Shown here piece after piece: positions 23,284-38,200 of a stretch of 64,000 nucleotides of DNA (its first letter is position 1; each line of letters opens with the position of its first letter). Location: positions 13,423,806 through 13,487,805 of the forward strand of contig JABBOT010000007.1 of assembly GCA_016165875.1 (NCBI GenBank), written 5' to 3'. Under the pieces are notes generated by a model. The model saw only the letters and a list, made by a program, of their open reading frames with translations. It was not told the origin of the DNA and ran no database searches. Both the position numbers and the translations under genes were made by a program. The DNA comes from Acanthopleura granulata (Eukaryota; Mollusca; Polyplacophora; Chitonida; Chitonidae).

Positions 23284-26200
23284 GTATGTTGTCTATATGT
23301 TTTTCACGACTGAGGGACGAATTCCCTCTCAGACATTGTGTCTGGAGTTCGCATAACTTCTCTTAAAATATTAAAGCGAAAGACCACACGGAAGCAAAGA
23401 TATCTTGACAGAATAGGCCATTAACAACTGTGTATGAAAATACCTTCATTGACTTTTTTAGATTTTTTTTCACCAAGATAAACGCAGTCGAATGTTTTTA
23501 TTGTATGGTGGGTTTTATGGACCATATCAATGATGTGGTTCACCAATGATGTCAAGCCAATTTTTCTAAGCCATAAAGTAGAAATTTAATGTAACATTTT
23601 CTTGTTTATAGACAAGAGTATTCTTGGTAAGAAGTTTGAAAGTGTCTGAAAGTGTCCAATTTGGTGAATATAAAAATCTATAAAAAAAAAAACAGTGAAG
23701 GTATTTTTAGACACAGTGTTTCATGGCCTTTCCACTGATCATAATTTCATGTCTGTGTGGTCTTTCTCTTTAAGTAAAGTGGTCTCAGCATTCGCATCTA
23801 CTAATGTAATTTCCACACCACCCAATGTCATACGTGTATGTCATGGCAACGAAATATAGGCTTTATCAATCAGTCAGAACAGCTACAACAACTAAAAATA
23901 GTTTATTAAATACTAAAGTATCTCGATAAAGGTCTTGAAATAATCAATGTACCACGAATTTTAAATCATTCAGCGGTCCAGTGCTCCTTCACCTTCCCGT
24001 CATACCAGCATACCACAACTCTACTGGATTCTCAATGTGCTTAAATCCCCATTTAAAGCTCGCTTTATTGTGGTGTCGAGAAGCTGTACCACAACACTTG
24101 TATTTACTGTCTTAACGAAGGCATTGCAAGCAGTACACTCATTTTGGAACATGTATTGCTGTATAAAAGCAATATACCAAAATACCAGGCGTTAATTGTA
24201 TACGGATTCTTAAGAACTCGAAACGTCTCATCGAGGAATTAGACCCTCATACACATATCTTATATATGGACATTTCTACTTGGGATATTTCCACTCTCTG
24301 TACTTTTATAGCTTACACAGATTTAACTGATTGAATATCGTCATTAATTGCTTTGGTGTTTAATAAAACCAATCTCCGCTACATTAATGTCAGTGGCAAC
24401 AAAGCCGTCTTTAATTCTACTACATACATGTACTATGGTTACTATTTATGGGATGTCTCGTTGACTATTGGTTTAATTGAATTTCGCATGAATAGTATAA
24501 ATATGAAATTCAGGGAAACAATTTATCAATAGTGTATAAATATTCCAATGGGCAAAAACTGTTCCCCACTTTTGGCAGAAATATACCTGTTCTTGTATGA
24601 ATATCTCTGCATGCAGAAGTTATTATAGAGTAATCTCCTTTAGAAGGCGTGATCTTTCTCTTTAACCAAACGTTGTATTGATGATTTCCTAGCTGTAAAA
24701 ATTCCATACATAATAGAGGCTGTGAAAGATATATGTATATCCACCTTGGTTGGATTTAAAGAAAAATACAGATTCTCCTTTTACATGTACCCGTACAAAA
24801 ACGACAATGGTTTCCTGTCACGCTGATTTTGCGACAAGTGGGATAGTTTCGATTTTGATATTGTGACCTATCCGTAACTGGATATCACTGTACCGAATGG
24901 TCTTACATATGGCTTATACATATCTCGCCTTGTAGCATTTGTGGGATTCTGTGTGCTGCGTGATTACTTCAGTCAACGTCACACGTTACTACTGCAAAAA
25001 TTGTCAACCGCCTTCACCCTACTTTCTTACATTTACAATAAGTACACCTCTCTTGTTAGTAAATAAGGATGGAGTGTTCAGAATTCCCTGGGACTCTGCT
25101 TTGTAATTGTATCTAATTCCGCTTAACACGGAGATAGAAGCAGTATGTTCATCGATTTTGAGTGTGATCGTCATATTGGATACATGAACAGATGCAATCA
25201 AACCCCAGCTGAGATATACAGTTGATTATCGTCGCCATACTAAACTGGTACACGATTTGCTTTTACTCATGCGGCAGGAACTTTGATGGTGACTTTTCAT
25301 CATTTAAAACTGTTGACTGCTTCTCTTTGCATGAATCCGTCCCAATTTTTAGATTTTATATATTTTGTAGTTCTTTGGTGGCTTGTGTTATTTGTTGTTT
25401 TTGATAACTGGTCTTGCGATTATTGACCCAGACCGCACAATTTGGGTGATATACGAATGTCGGTTTTGACCCGTAGGTTTGTTAATCCTGAGTCGCAGGC
25501 GAACCTTGTACGAGACTCAACGGGGTCATAGCGTGTCATACACCCTAATTAAAGTCTTAATGACGAATTTATTATCCCGAAAGTCTTTTAGCTTCGTGAC
25601 CGTTCGTTTGGAAAGAAAGAAAATTAGTACCGGTGGCCTGCCTACTGAATTAAATCTGAAATAGATAGGCATAGTTCAACAGACTTAGGTTATTTTATCA
25701 CTAACAGCAATAATCCTGTCAGTGTCAGTTACATAAAAAGTGGCAAATCCCTCTTTTCACAAACTTGATGAACAAAGCGAATTGTTAGAAAATTTATTGT
25801 CCCGGTACCGCTGAAGAATACACCCGCTCGGCAACGTCAGCTGAGAGTTATTGCATTGGTTGAGAGTTTATAACAGAGACGACGTGTTCTATCGGCAGTT
25901 GTTTTTGAAGAGATACGAATGACTCTTTGTGTTTAAACAGAGCTGGAAATGGATGCAACATAATTTAATATATGATGAGTTATACAGTGCAAGTAAGGAC
26001 CAACTGTATATAAGTAAGGTAAGTAAGTTATAAGTAGGGAACATTTCACTCTTGGTGATTATTCTCAGGAGAAAATTGATTCCATTTATAACTGCTGCCT
26101 TGTACCATTATAATCGTAAGGAACTTTCTTGGCGGAAGACTTGGCATGTTAGCGCTGCATGATGACTCAGGAGCCCTCCCTAGCTGGCTGATCCATTCAG

Positions 26201-29200
26201 GGTTTAACTCACGTTGGCTGATCCATTCAGGGATTCGGCCAGGTCGTCATTGGTCAAATGATCTGCTCACCTTGTGACTAACTTGTCAGTCGCACAGCAC
26301 ACGCAAAACCAATGCTTGTTCAGATCCACATCTCTAAGTTACCTGAGAAACGTAGTTAAGTGCCCCGTGAAACGTCAGTCATATAGCCGTGTTTTCTGTG
26401 GTCATGATCGACTTTATCCTGCACATGTGTGCATGGATTACTCAGTTCAAGTACTATTCGTCATTTGCCACAATAAAATCCCCTAAACATCATTAAATGC
26501 AGTTTATATTGTATAATTTGAAGCTTTTTGATCTAAAGGACAATACCGTGCACATCATGAAGTTGTAAAGAAGTGGTGTTTCAGGATAGACCAGGAAGGA
26601 TCGTTTTAACATGGATACCGGTAACACTGTGCAGATGTAGCCAAGTTATCTCTGTGATATTTAAGTTATATGTAGACCCTTCACTAGCACTCAATTTTTT
26701 TTATCTCCAACAGCGTGTTCCGGACAGTGTCCAAACGGCTGGGACGGATACTCGTGTCGGAGACGTAAGTTATATGTAATTATCCTCCATTCTTTTGGGA
26801 GACTTAATACCGAAAAGGCTAGAGTAAGTGCTGAAAATGTTTTGATTCTTTGAAGTATTCAGCTGTTAAGGTGAAACAGTGTACCTGGGGAAGGACTATT
26901 CGATATCATCCTGTTTTGTTTTGTTTTGTTTTTTTGTTGGTTTTGGGGGGGGGGTTCTTTTCAGTTTTTTTTTATTTTTATTATTATTTTTTTTTTTATT
27001 TCTTTTTTTGTAAAATGCTCGAACCGAGGACATCAGAAATAATGTATCGCCACTCTTTTCCCTATCCTCAAATCTGAGCAAAGCTTGGAACTTCTTGTAC
27101 AACTGACGAACACCTGACACACTTAACAAACGGATATCAGTCACGTTTGACATGTAGATATCAATCGCAATTCATGCTTAGATTCTTGTCACACTTTGCA
27201 CCTTGGTAACGGTTACATTTATCACGTGGATACTAGTCACATTTCACACGAGGATATCAGTCATACTTTACGCTTTCATACCGACTACACGTTACACAAT
27301 GGTAACGGTCACACTGGTAACGGTCACACTTTACACACTGGTAACGGTCACACTTTACACTAAATACCTGCCATAATTTCCATACAGATACAGATCATAC
27401 TTTAGAGATTATGCATATATACTAGTCACATTTTTCACACTGAGAACAGTCACACTTTGCACACTGACAGCAGTCACATTTTACAAACAGATACCAGTCA
27501 CCGTGTTTGCTTTTCAGGTCAGTGTGTTGTATCAGATGTATTCGAACTCTTATCGGTGAATGATCGACAGGAGACAGATAACCGCGCTGAATTAATCACG
27601 GTTACACAAAACAGGGGACTTAATTTTATATGAGAGCCGTCAGATTGCTATTACCACACCAGATAGCATTTCACCCTCGAGCAAGGACGATCGTCAAGGG
27701 TTTTTATTTAAAATATGTCAGATTTTCAAGCTTCTCGAAAGAGATGTCTTTTGTCTCTCCACAAAAGCCATTCTCCGGTTGGTCTTTAAAAATTTTCTTC
27801 CCTGTGTGAGATATGGCATATATAATCACAATAGATGTCTTTTTTTTATTCACAACATAGAGTATAACCAAGTGATATTTTTCTCTCTAAAAATCTGTTT
27901 TGCTGAATTGTGATTTACATAACTTTGTTACACTTTATTTTTGAGTGTGCCTGTCACGTATGCTTGTCTTGTGAAATTTCTGTCAATTCATTTTATTTAT
28001 ATAATGGCTATTGTATTAATTATTATTCCTTACGTGTATAACCCTGCGAGAGCATTGTTAAAAAACGAAATCCTTGAATATTTTCTACATTTGTATACCG
28101 TATATATTTAAATTTAAACTAGGCAGACATGTGATAATCACAATGACGCACTTTCGGGTTTATCTCCCATTTAGCTTAACTCAGTTACCCTAACACATTC
28201 ACATACACACATTACCACGATGTGACTGAGATACTGTTGACGTGGCGTTATTAAGCCATAATCATTCATTCATATAATACTTTAACTGTTACGAAATTCA
28301 GGGTTAATTCACAAGATTAATTTTACCTGCATTTTTCCACACTTCTGTCCGGTTTCAGGACTAGAGCAAATACTGTCCCTCGGACTCAACGGCCTCGATA
28401 CCGACTAAACACAACAGCAAAGCTGACAAGTCATCTCAGCACAAGGCTACACACATTTCTCCGATAACTCAGACTGCATTCGTGTTGAAGATATAAATAC
28501 ACTTTATCATAACTCCTTCAATTGTTATGGGACATGCAAGAATTTGAAATGTAAATTTTCAGAAAATTCTCCTCCTTTCAATTGCAGTATTTATTTTAAT
28601 ATTTCGACATGGTTTTTGCAGTTATTGGCGATTATCTCTGTTTTCATCGACTAGAACCTATTTATAATACGGACTGTGTGGTGTTAACTGTCGGATCAGG
28701 TACTCGCCTCATTAGCTAGGGATAAGTCGGGAGGCGTAACCGTCGATCTGTCGGTGATTTTGATTTTTTTTTCATTTAAAGGTAATTAGAGCCTAACATT
28801 CCGATAACTTGACCAGTTTTATCTCGGCACAAGACAGAACATTAGTACGAGGCAATGGCCTGCCCTGAAAGGTTTTACCACGTACCTTAGCATTCGTTAC
28901 ATTTACATTTTTGATATTTCAGGAAATATGGCATTAAACAGACCAACAAATCAATCTTCCAACTTCAGAAATACAGCATATCTTTCTGGCAATGCTGTGG
29001 ATGGGCAGACGGGTCATAATCTGTATACCACCCCATGTACTCACACGGCAAGAGGGCCCGATCAGTACTGGACGGTCACACTTGATAAGTCATATTGGAT
29101 CTACTGGTTCACCATCTACAACAGAAATGGAGATTGTGGTAATGATGGGCAATGTGAGTCGTACTGCTATATTCTTACATTGTACCTCAAGTCGTCAGCG

Positions 29201-32200
29201 TTGTGTATAGACACAGCTTACATACACAATACAATAGTTAATCCATGGTCAATTCAGTCTAATCAATGTGGACTTGAAGATGTACCGAGAAACAATTGAA
29301 AAGATACAGTTGGCTGTCTTCTCCCCTCGCCCACTCCCCCTCCTCCCTCGCCCCTCCCATTGTTTCTTCATACTTTGAAGCAACATTTATATTTCATTAA
29401 ATTTGCGATTCACTTTTAGCAGCACACTCTGATATGTTAAGATGGTTTCAAATGTAACGAGGTACTTACACCAATCGTTTGCAGTCCTGGAAAAGTTGAT
29501 GCGTACACAACACTCGGAATGTATATACATATTTATCATCCATCTTCTATACCACCATTCCTCGACACACGTTCATCACTTCAGGCGGAGCCAGGCTGAA
29601 CGGATTCACTCTGTCTGTGGGAAACTCATCTGGGGCTTACACAACATGCTACCAGGATACAACCAACACACCCTGGGGTCTCGGAGGCATCATCACCGAG
29701 CACTGTACCAGTCCAGTTCAAGGAAATATGGTCAAGATTTCCTTGTCATCTGCCTTACCTCTTACACTTTGTGAGGTGCGTCTCTATGGTAAGTTTCTTC
29801 CTTATCAGAGTGTACTGTGCATATCAGACAGGCTGATAATGCCGCCTCATATGAATTCATTCATTTATCCAGTACACGAGTTTACAGTCTAGCCTTCGAC
29901 GGTCAAAAGTGCCATTACTTGGAACTCTTGGCATTTCGGAAGAGCTAAAATTGGCTGAGCCAACGCCGACTCTCCTATAACCAGTCTTGTGAATCGTCAA
30001 CCAGCAGCAAGTGGCTTTGTCTGCGTTCCAAACTCAAAACCGCGTACTTATGTTTAGCACTAATGATGTCGCCAGGAAGAATCCGAAGGAAAGTAAGCAA
30101 ATTATTATCCTGCAACATTAGCAAAGATTTGCCTTCCTGAAGGATATTAGCTGCAGGTGGTATTACGAAAGGTGCGTAAGAAGTAAAAAGATAATTGCAC
30201 AGCCAAATCCTACCAGGCCTTCATTTGCTAAAACAAATATGCTTTGACCTGAATTGCAACTTAAGTATCAGATCGGGTGTCTGAGGACATTATGTAAGAG
30301 TGCATGCAGTACACCTGACCAGGTGTCTGGTGAAAAAAAGAGTATAATACATTGTGTATAATACCTAAACGCCAGCTTGGGTGACTGATAACATTATGCT
30401 AGAGAACACAGGTGTCAGATCGGGTGTCTAATGATTACAAGCCAGAGTAACCACCAGATCGAGTGAAACTCACAATACCAATTTCCAACACAATTATCAC
30501 TAGCAGTGCTCAAGCAAAAAACATACGTGGAAAATCCGGCTGAGCATACGAGGCAAATATCTTAAGAATGTAAGGAAGGAGTGTTAGATATTTCAGGGCC
30601 CGAGTTCCAATCAAGTTCTATAGTATACCAAATGCAAAATGCTGTAGCACTCTGGCAGACTTAAAAGCAACTATAGAAAATATACAGAAATGAAATGTAC
30701 AAAACACACAAAAGTGATCTAGCATTTATATCATTGTAAGATTTGTGATATATCTGAAATGATGCTTGTGTTTGTGTTGCGCTTTACCCAATCCCAAAGT
30801 TTTATCTCGCTTTTTATCGTTTTGTTCTTGTACTCGGACTCCTCCAGTGTGTGCAGACGGTTGGTACGGTAAGATGTGTGGCGCAGCGTGTCGTACGTCT
30901 CCAAACTGCCGCAGATGTGACCCCATGGGGACAAGATGTGAAGGTAGGAGAAAGGCCACGCAATTAACCTAGCGGTTCTGTTTACCGAACTTAGAAACTG
31001 GTCAGTACCAACGGTCGAATGCACACATTTGACATAACTGTCATCAACCAGGAGTTGGACGTTCGGTGAATACGTTGCACAACTCCGAACCTTCAAGAGA
31101 CAAGGCGCGGGTTCAAACTCGGTCCTGAGAAGGGAAATTAACTCTGGATTTCCACATATTTTACTGTTCTTAAGGCGCTGGTGTGCCGGTATTTCCTCTA
31201 CAAGGTTCGCTGAAAACCACTCGCCTTCCATCTGTATAGTGTACAAATGTGTACGTACATCTAACAGCGTAGGAAAATTTCCCACTATACTTGGATAATG
31301 GTCGGTGGTTTAACCGGGAGGAACTCGTTTCCTGTAGCCATAAAACTGACCGCCATGGTTTAAGTTAAAATACTTGCGTTTCAAGTCAATAAGTCTGTAT
31401 ACTGTAAGGGTGCCACTGTAGGAGAGGAAAAATGATAAACAAATGGCTTGCTCAACTCTCAGACAGCAATAGGTCTTACACAAGATCAAACAAAGAAACA
31501 CCAAAACGCTAGATTAAGTTCAATACATATATTTGAACAAACTATACAAATAGTACAACTGACAATAATATACAAAACAATATAGTTTCTTACCGATGAT
31601 ACCGTCCAAATCCCGTTGGAATATTCCGGCTTCCAAAGACAGTCCAGGTAAATACAGAATCATCAGTTCTTGTTAATTCTCAAATCGAAGGATGACAGTC
31701 CCGTAAGTGACAAACAAGAGTGGGCACCGACGATGGCATATAGCCAACTCTCCGGCAGGAATTTCGTGGGCGGACGGGTTGACAATAGCGTCTGTGATGT
31801 CCTCGGAAATGTACACAAAGGGTAAACTGGGATGAAATGTACGTAATTGCACAAAGAAACAATGAGCAACACAAGCTCCAAAAGAATGTCTCAAACAAAA
31901 TAGCAAGAGGAGAAACACAACGTGCACAACGAAGCTCACAACGTGCAACGTACAGAAAAATCGAGTATAAAAGGATGTATATCGAATGGCATGAAAGCCC
32001 ATATCTTTAAATCCCACAAAATGCTTCAAGATGTACGGGAGTAAATATGAGTGCTCTGAAACTGGACATCAGTAAAGGACTGCGAAACTTCTCACTTCGT
32101 CGCCCATTTTTATAGCCTAACGTAAAGAAAATTTGGGATGATGTGATCGTAAACATGTAAACAACATGGGTACATCTTTTCAGAATGTATGCTTTATGTA

Positions 32201-35200
32201 AAATGACGCGAACCTCATAAACACAGAGGCCTCGAGAACACGCGACTAAATTCCAGTGCGGGCTATAACGTACACCGAAGGAAACGTATGGCTGGGACAA
32301 TGACCCGGTTAGCGCCAAAACAAATAAAAAATACCTTATTACCCATATTAATACTCATATTTTAAAGACTGTAATCAACAGAATTATGTCGCTTATAAGA
32401 AACCTGTCTTATTTTTAAAAGAATGCACCTTTATGCTGAAATCATTCTTTTGGTGACTCACTCAGAGTGTGTAGACGGTTGGTACGGTGAGGTGTGCAAC
32501 AGATTATGTGTAACGAGAACAGCCTGCCGCGGATGTGACTCCAAGGGGACCAGATGTCAAGGTATGTTTTTTGTGTATTTGTTTGACTGGGGTTTAAAGT
32601 AGAACGCCCGGGGAAGAACTGGGCAGTTAGTGGTAAAGGGTATGGTTTGAATATTTGGTTTGACGACCAACAAACGACAAACATTTTGATTGTTTTAGTT
32701 CCTAGGCAACAAATTTTAAGATAAGTCATAACAAACACTCAATCGTGAATAATAATCTCATCCTTGTAAAAGAGGACGTGCATGTTACTGTGACAATAAC
32801 TTTGATCAAGCAGAACGCAGGGTTATGTAAAGCTCAATTAGCGGATATGAAATGAATGGGACCCTTATATTATTACAATTATATCTTTTGAATGTACGTA
32901 ACACTACTCGCATACGGATGCGAATTCATCTCGATTACGGACGGATGGCTGCTGCCCCTTGTTTTGTCAGTGCACAGACAGGAGCAAAGAGCTGAGAGGA
33001 AGCTACAATGTGCACATTTTTACTGCACAAACAGCACGTCGAATACAGACGCGAGAGGAGCCGGGCTTGACATTTCGCCGGTACAGAGCAAAGGGCCGGA
33101 TTCAATCAATCAGTCAGCTTTGCGTTGCCAAAATATCGGGGTCTTCTGATAACTACAAGAGATTATGGCGATGAAGCACATGTTTCTTACAGAACATCGA
33201 AACAATTATCAATTATCGCATAGTGTCTTTTAAATCTTCAAACTTTACTCTTTTCACTACAATTTACGTTATACTTGCCCGGTCTTCTTTAACGTTGTTT
33301 TCAGTATTATTTCAATCCCATCACGACGGTGTCTTTTAACAGGCCGGATCTAACGCCGACTTATTTACAGCTCTGTGTGACCTGAATGTCGTGGACACCA
33401 GATATGTGACATTATACTGACACCGTGTAACATTTTGGCAAACGTAACTACCATGGCGACGTATCTGTACAGTATATGTCGTCGTGGCAGTTAGGATTGG
33501 CATAACTTAGACTCTTTTAGTAAAACGATACCCAGACACTACACCCGTCTCAGTGGCATTAACCTAATACCGAAACCACCAGAACTCGTTGCTCTTATGG
33601 TGAGCGTCAACCAAGGTAGAGCTAAGATTACCGATGTTACAGTGCTTGGTGAGACTCGATTTAGAATTGAATCCCAAGTGTACATATTTGAGATAAATTG
33701 TGTAGGTCTGAAAAAAATTATGCACAAATGTAAGTACTGCTGTCTTGTAGAAATGACTTCCCCTCGATTTGCATACGTTCCTGTTAGATCAAACTTGGAG
33801 TCCCGAGCCAGTGTATCTGGTTGACATTGGTATCTTTAAAACACTTTGGCTGCGAAAAATCTTTGAGACTATACATTGCACCATTGCAACACCTTGTCTT
33901 GGCAGCTATGCGAGTTTCTTTTCGTTTAAAGTCACTAGAAAATTACTATAGTTCAAACTGTCGGTAAATAATATTTCTGTAAAAATACATGTTTATTATA
34001 CTCTATAGTCTTGGAATGGACCTTTCCAAACTGTCAGTCAAGAACGCACATTTGACCAGTCATAATCAATATTGTTTGCAAGTAGGTCAACCGGATGTCC
34101 CACACATTGGTTACAAATGTTCAATCGTTCTTTGGCGTCATGACGTCACAATTGCTTTCGCCTGTAATGAAATGAAAAGTAACGTTTTTTTCACGAGAAT
34201 GGGTGGTGGGACATTGGTTGTGGTGGATTTATGTATAGCGTAGCAAGGAGAAACAAAAAATACCACTTACACCTTGATGTGAAATCTTCCCTCGCTAGGG
34301 CAGTGGTGAGGTGTAATTTTTTCATCCCGAAAAACATAAGAAACTTACACGAATCATGATAAACATGAGACAACACGTGAAAAGTTGTATATTTTGTTCT
34401 TTTATAGGCCATAATAAAAGTATTATTACTTTTACTTAAAGTATTATTAGACGTGTGCGTCTTGCCCCATGGTATCTGTCCAATTCGACGTTTCACATCA
34501 GCATGCCACAACACTGCATTGTGTATTATGCACTTGCACGTGTTTATTTGTTGAGTTAACTGTCCAAACAAATATGCAACAAATTTTCACGATATCGTTA
34601 CAAACTTGTAAGAACAAACTTGTTTAAAATACAACCCCATGTGGATCTGACGGGAGGAGACAATCACCGATGCATTTTTGTTTTCAAATCGCGGCAAAGG
34701 CTCATGGTTATGATAAAGAAAAATGTTGGCTGACCTATTTCATCGACCAGACCTGTTTTGTGAAAATTTCCAAACCATACCGCCATTTCACACACCTGTA
34801 ACTGTGAGCAGACTAGTAATCGGTCTGAGCGAGTTCCCATCAGGAGAAGGGGGTCGTTTTCATTGACCAAAACCCTAACACAGGACGTGGTTGAATTGAA
34901 CTAAAAGGAATTTCATTGTACAACTTGGTTTGTGCAGCGTGTGTTTCCGGTCGTCATGGTGAACATTGTGAGATCCCTTGTGGAAACTGCTACAACCAGA
35001 GGGGCTGCGATAAAGAGACAGGACATTGTCCAGTAATTAGTGGAACGCGATGCATGGCCGGGTACAACGGCTCCTTTTGTTTAAACCGTAAGTACAATTG
35101 AAAGTTTTAATGCCAGATAATGATATTTAGTTTAAAACGTTTCGGTATTTTTGCTTCAGCGTTTCAGCTATTCTTTTTCAAATACCTGTATAAAATGTTT

Positions 35201-38200
35201 CTATCACATGTCTGTTCAGATTTACGATTCCTGACGGGATATACCATAATGGCACTCTCTTTTCTGAGGGATTTCACCGCCTGACACCTGAAGCTCTGTT
35301 CTCTATAAATTGGCGCAATCAGGCCCCGGGTTCAAACCCAGCTCTTACTTGTCAGCCACATGGCACACGCTATTCTTTTATTTTCGCCCATCACTCCCGG
35401 TTTCCGTCAGCCATCAACAAGGCCTAAGTTCTTTTCTTGTCAAAACAAAACGAGAAAAAAGGAACAGTCATATAAAACATGAATCCATGCCAGTAAGTGG
35501 AGATATACTATTACTTTAATTCATAGGTTGTAATAGTGGTACATACGGACCTGACTGCGGGAAGACTTGTGGGTTCTGTGCTCAGAGGCAAAACGATTGC
35601 GACACAACATCCGGACATTGCCCAGACATTTCAACAAGGTGCATACCGGGATACTCGGGGGTCAAATGTGATACAGGTAACTCAGTTTAGGAAGTTTTGC
35701 ACCGACAAGATATATTGCTTACATTACAGATATATTTTAGGGAACTTCCTTGAAACATAGAGTGTTATAAACAATTAAATGAAATCCAGTTTTGGGATTT
35801 GTTTTTATTTAAAGAAAATTTAAGTGGATAAGGCTTACAGTTTCTAAAGTTAAGGAATACTGGTGTTGACCAAAACAGACCTATTTATGGATACTACGAT
35901 ATCTAGTTGTATTAAGGAACTATGCCGGCTGCCGTCTACGGAAGGTCTGCCAGCAGCTTGCGGATGGTCGTTGATTTCTCCCGGGCTCAGCCCGGTTTCC
36001 TCACACCGTAATGCTGGCCGCCGTCTTATAAGTGAAATATTCTTGAGTAAGGTGTTAGACACCAATCAAATAAATAAATAAATAAGGAACTATTGCAGGT
36101 AAAAAAAATGGTCCAGAAGGAAGATCATATATTGAACCCATCTCACCTGTTAACTTTTGTGTTTTATTATATTTGTTTACATATCTTAATCCGGGGTGTG
36201 GTTAAAGTTTCGCCTCTTTCCAGCTTGTCCCGCCGGTAAATGGGGAGCGGACTGTCCATCCAGTTGTGGCCATTGTTATAACGCGACTGTTTGTGACGGG
36301 TCCTCAGGGGAGTGTACTCAGTTGGCTGGGAATCCTCGATGTTCTGCTGGGTACAGAGGCACACTCTGTTTTGACCGTAAGTCACTGCCCCTGAGGTTTA
36401 CCTCGTAGCAGCTTGCGTTCATCATTATGCATTTTTATCTGAAGCGTAAATACTATTTTTCGGTTATTTCCAAATGCAATATTGAAAAAACGGTAAAGAA
36501 GATCTTCCTGCTCTGCTGTCTTTTTTAAGTTAAAAACGTTTTCCTGTTGATCCCAAATACTTCCGTAATGTCTGGGTAAACTTAATGTGTTGGAGCTTTC
36601 TTAGATGTATATTAATATATTTATTATCATTATTTATTTCTAACAACTGTTCGGTATTTAACAAGTCCATGTTTTGTTCTGTCACTTCCAAAGCATCTGT
36701 GCTTCCGTTTTATATGGCCCTGAAGCCCAGGAAAAGACAAGCTCTGGTTGGTTAAAATTCCCGTAGGTGTGGGTGGCCTACTGTAAGAGATTCGATGTTT
36801 GCTGTTATTGTTTGTGGACTAATCTTATGACTAAATTAAACAAATGTTAGGACAGAATACGGGCGAATACCGTCCTGTGATATGGTAGTAAAATGTATGG
36901 ACAGATATGCATTCATGTGTGCTGCATGTAAAAATTCCTTTCTCCCTGGTTTAAGGGATTTCGTTATGTCTTGAGTGGGATCTTTTTCAGAAGCTCGATT
37001 TTGTCAACGTCTCTTGAATACTACCTGTAACTTTTAGCATGTGATGACGGGATATGGGGTGCGGATTGTCAAGAGCCGTGTGGTAGCTGTTACAACGGAA
37101 CTGTGTGTAAGAAGACGTCAGGGGTATGCCCCGTTACAGAGGGGAATCCCCGGTGTTCAGCTGGTTACGGGGACGCAGAGACACCGTGTCGTACTGGATT
37201 AGAATGTAGCAGAGCGCTGCAACATCTGGAAATTGTTTTGATTTGTTTTGGGGTTTTTTTGTTTTTTGTTTTTTTTTTTATTTTGCTTGTTGTTGGAGAT
37301 TTCATTGCCCAGGATAATACACCATATGTGGACGTGATCAAACAGAAGGGTTAATGGAGAAGCTCCAAAGGGTGTTTTCCACAGTTTAGCCTAGGAAGGT
37401 CAAGAGAAAATGCACATATTCGCAAAGTGACCTCTAACCTACCCTCTTAGTCCTAGGACCAGTTACACTCAAACTATACACTTAAACTTGCTAAAATAAT
37501 CTCATACAACATCTTACATGACATCTCCAACTCCAGGAAACTGCTGATGTTCATGGGGTTCTGAGGGGATCCGCATGCCCGGTTTCCTCCCACCATATAA
37601 TTCTTGAGTACGGCGTACTAAATAAATAAATAAATATCGAGAGGTACACTTCCACCGAAATGTTCAAAATGTATAGAAAATCCTGACTTTTGACTCAACA
37701 TTCACCCAATTTCAACTCTCCCACCATGTTCTTTCCTGCCCAGTTTTCAAAAGCTCACATATTAGCGCACAGAAAACATCACATCACCGACAAATCGACC
37801 GACGCGTTCTCTGTCAACACTCCGACAACGACAGGCCAGCCTCTACAACAACAACAAGCAGGCGTTTATGCACTGTGTCTGGCATGTTCAGTTCTCAAGC
37901 AGAGTTACCTCAGCTGTATTTGTCATCTCAACATAGATTATTTTAAATCCTAGCACTATTACAATACATAACAGCCATAAATATCAACCACTGGACCAAA
38001 AACTAGTCCACTTTTGCAGATTAACAAAATTTTAGGCCGCGACCAAAATCAACGAAAATTTACTACACTCAAAGCGTTATTGATGACGCGCCAGGGCGTT
38101 ACTGATGACGTTTCCAAACGATATACTTATGAAGTTTTGTGGCTGTTAACTCTGACCTCAGTCACCGAACAAACCCAATTATTAATAATGTATGGAAACT

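Larger units (their letters stand above)
23284..26713 (+). other. Locus B intron 1
   Basis: A 3.4-kb intron. It includes dispersed repeats at 25270-25495 and 25492-25955 that recur elsewhere in the window. I see no exon inside. Confidence 0.6.

Noticed and set aside
26896..27153. Lys/Asn-rich minus-strand frame
   Set aside because: It is the complement of a T-rich tract in intron 2 of locus B.
27110..27505. CRISPR-like array of 24-bp repeats
   Set aside because: Repeats are contiguous without unique spacers and lie in a eukaryotic intron.
28359..28408. Exon-like segment after a good TTTCAG acceptor near 28358
   Set aside because: In the required phase it meets a stop within about 50 nt. 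The exon starting at 28923 joins exon 2 in frame and begins the lectin domain.
30731..31285. 184-codon minus-strand open frame, the longest in the window
   Set aside because: It runs antisense through EGF exon 5 of locus B and a tRNA-like repeat segment near 31070-31130. The plus-strand exon has correct splice sites and phase, so the antisense frame is incidental.
31673..32029. 118-codon minus-strand frame in locus B intron 5
   Set aside because: It has a hydrophobic start and some non-repetitive sequence, but no domain, promoter or splice partner that I can show. Noted but not called.
33361..33420. Possible EGF exon after TTTACAG near 33370 (CTCTGTGTGACC)
   Set aside because: It runs to TGA in phase 1 and overlaps a fragment of the second SINE family.
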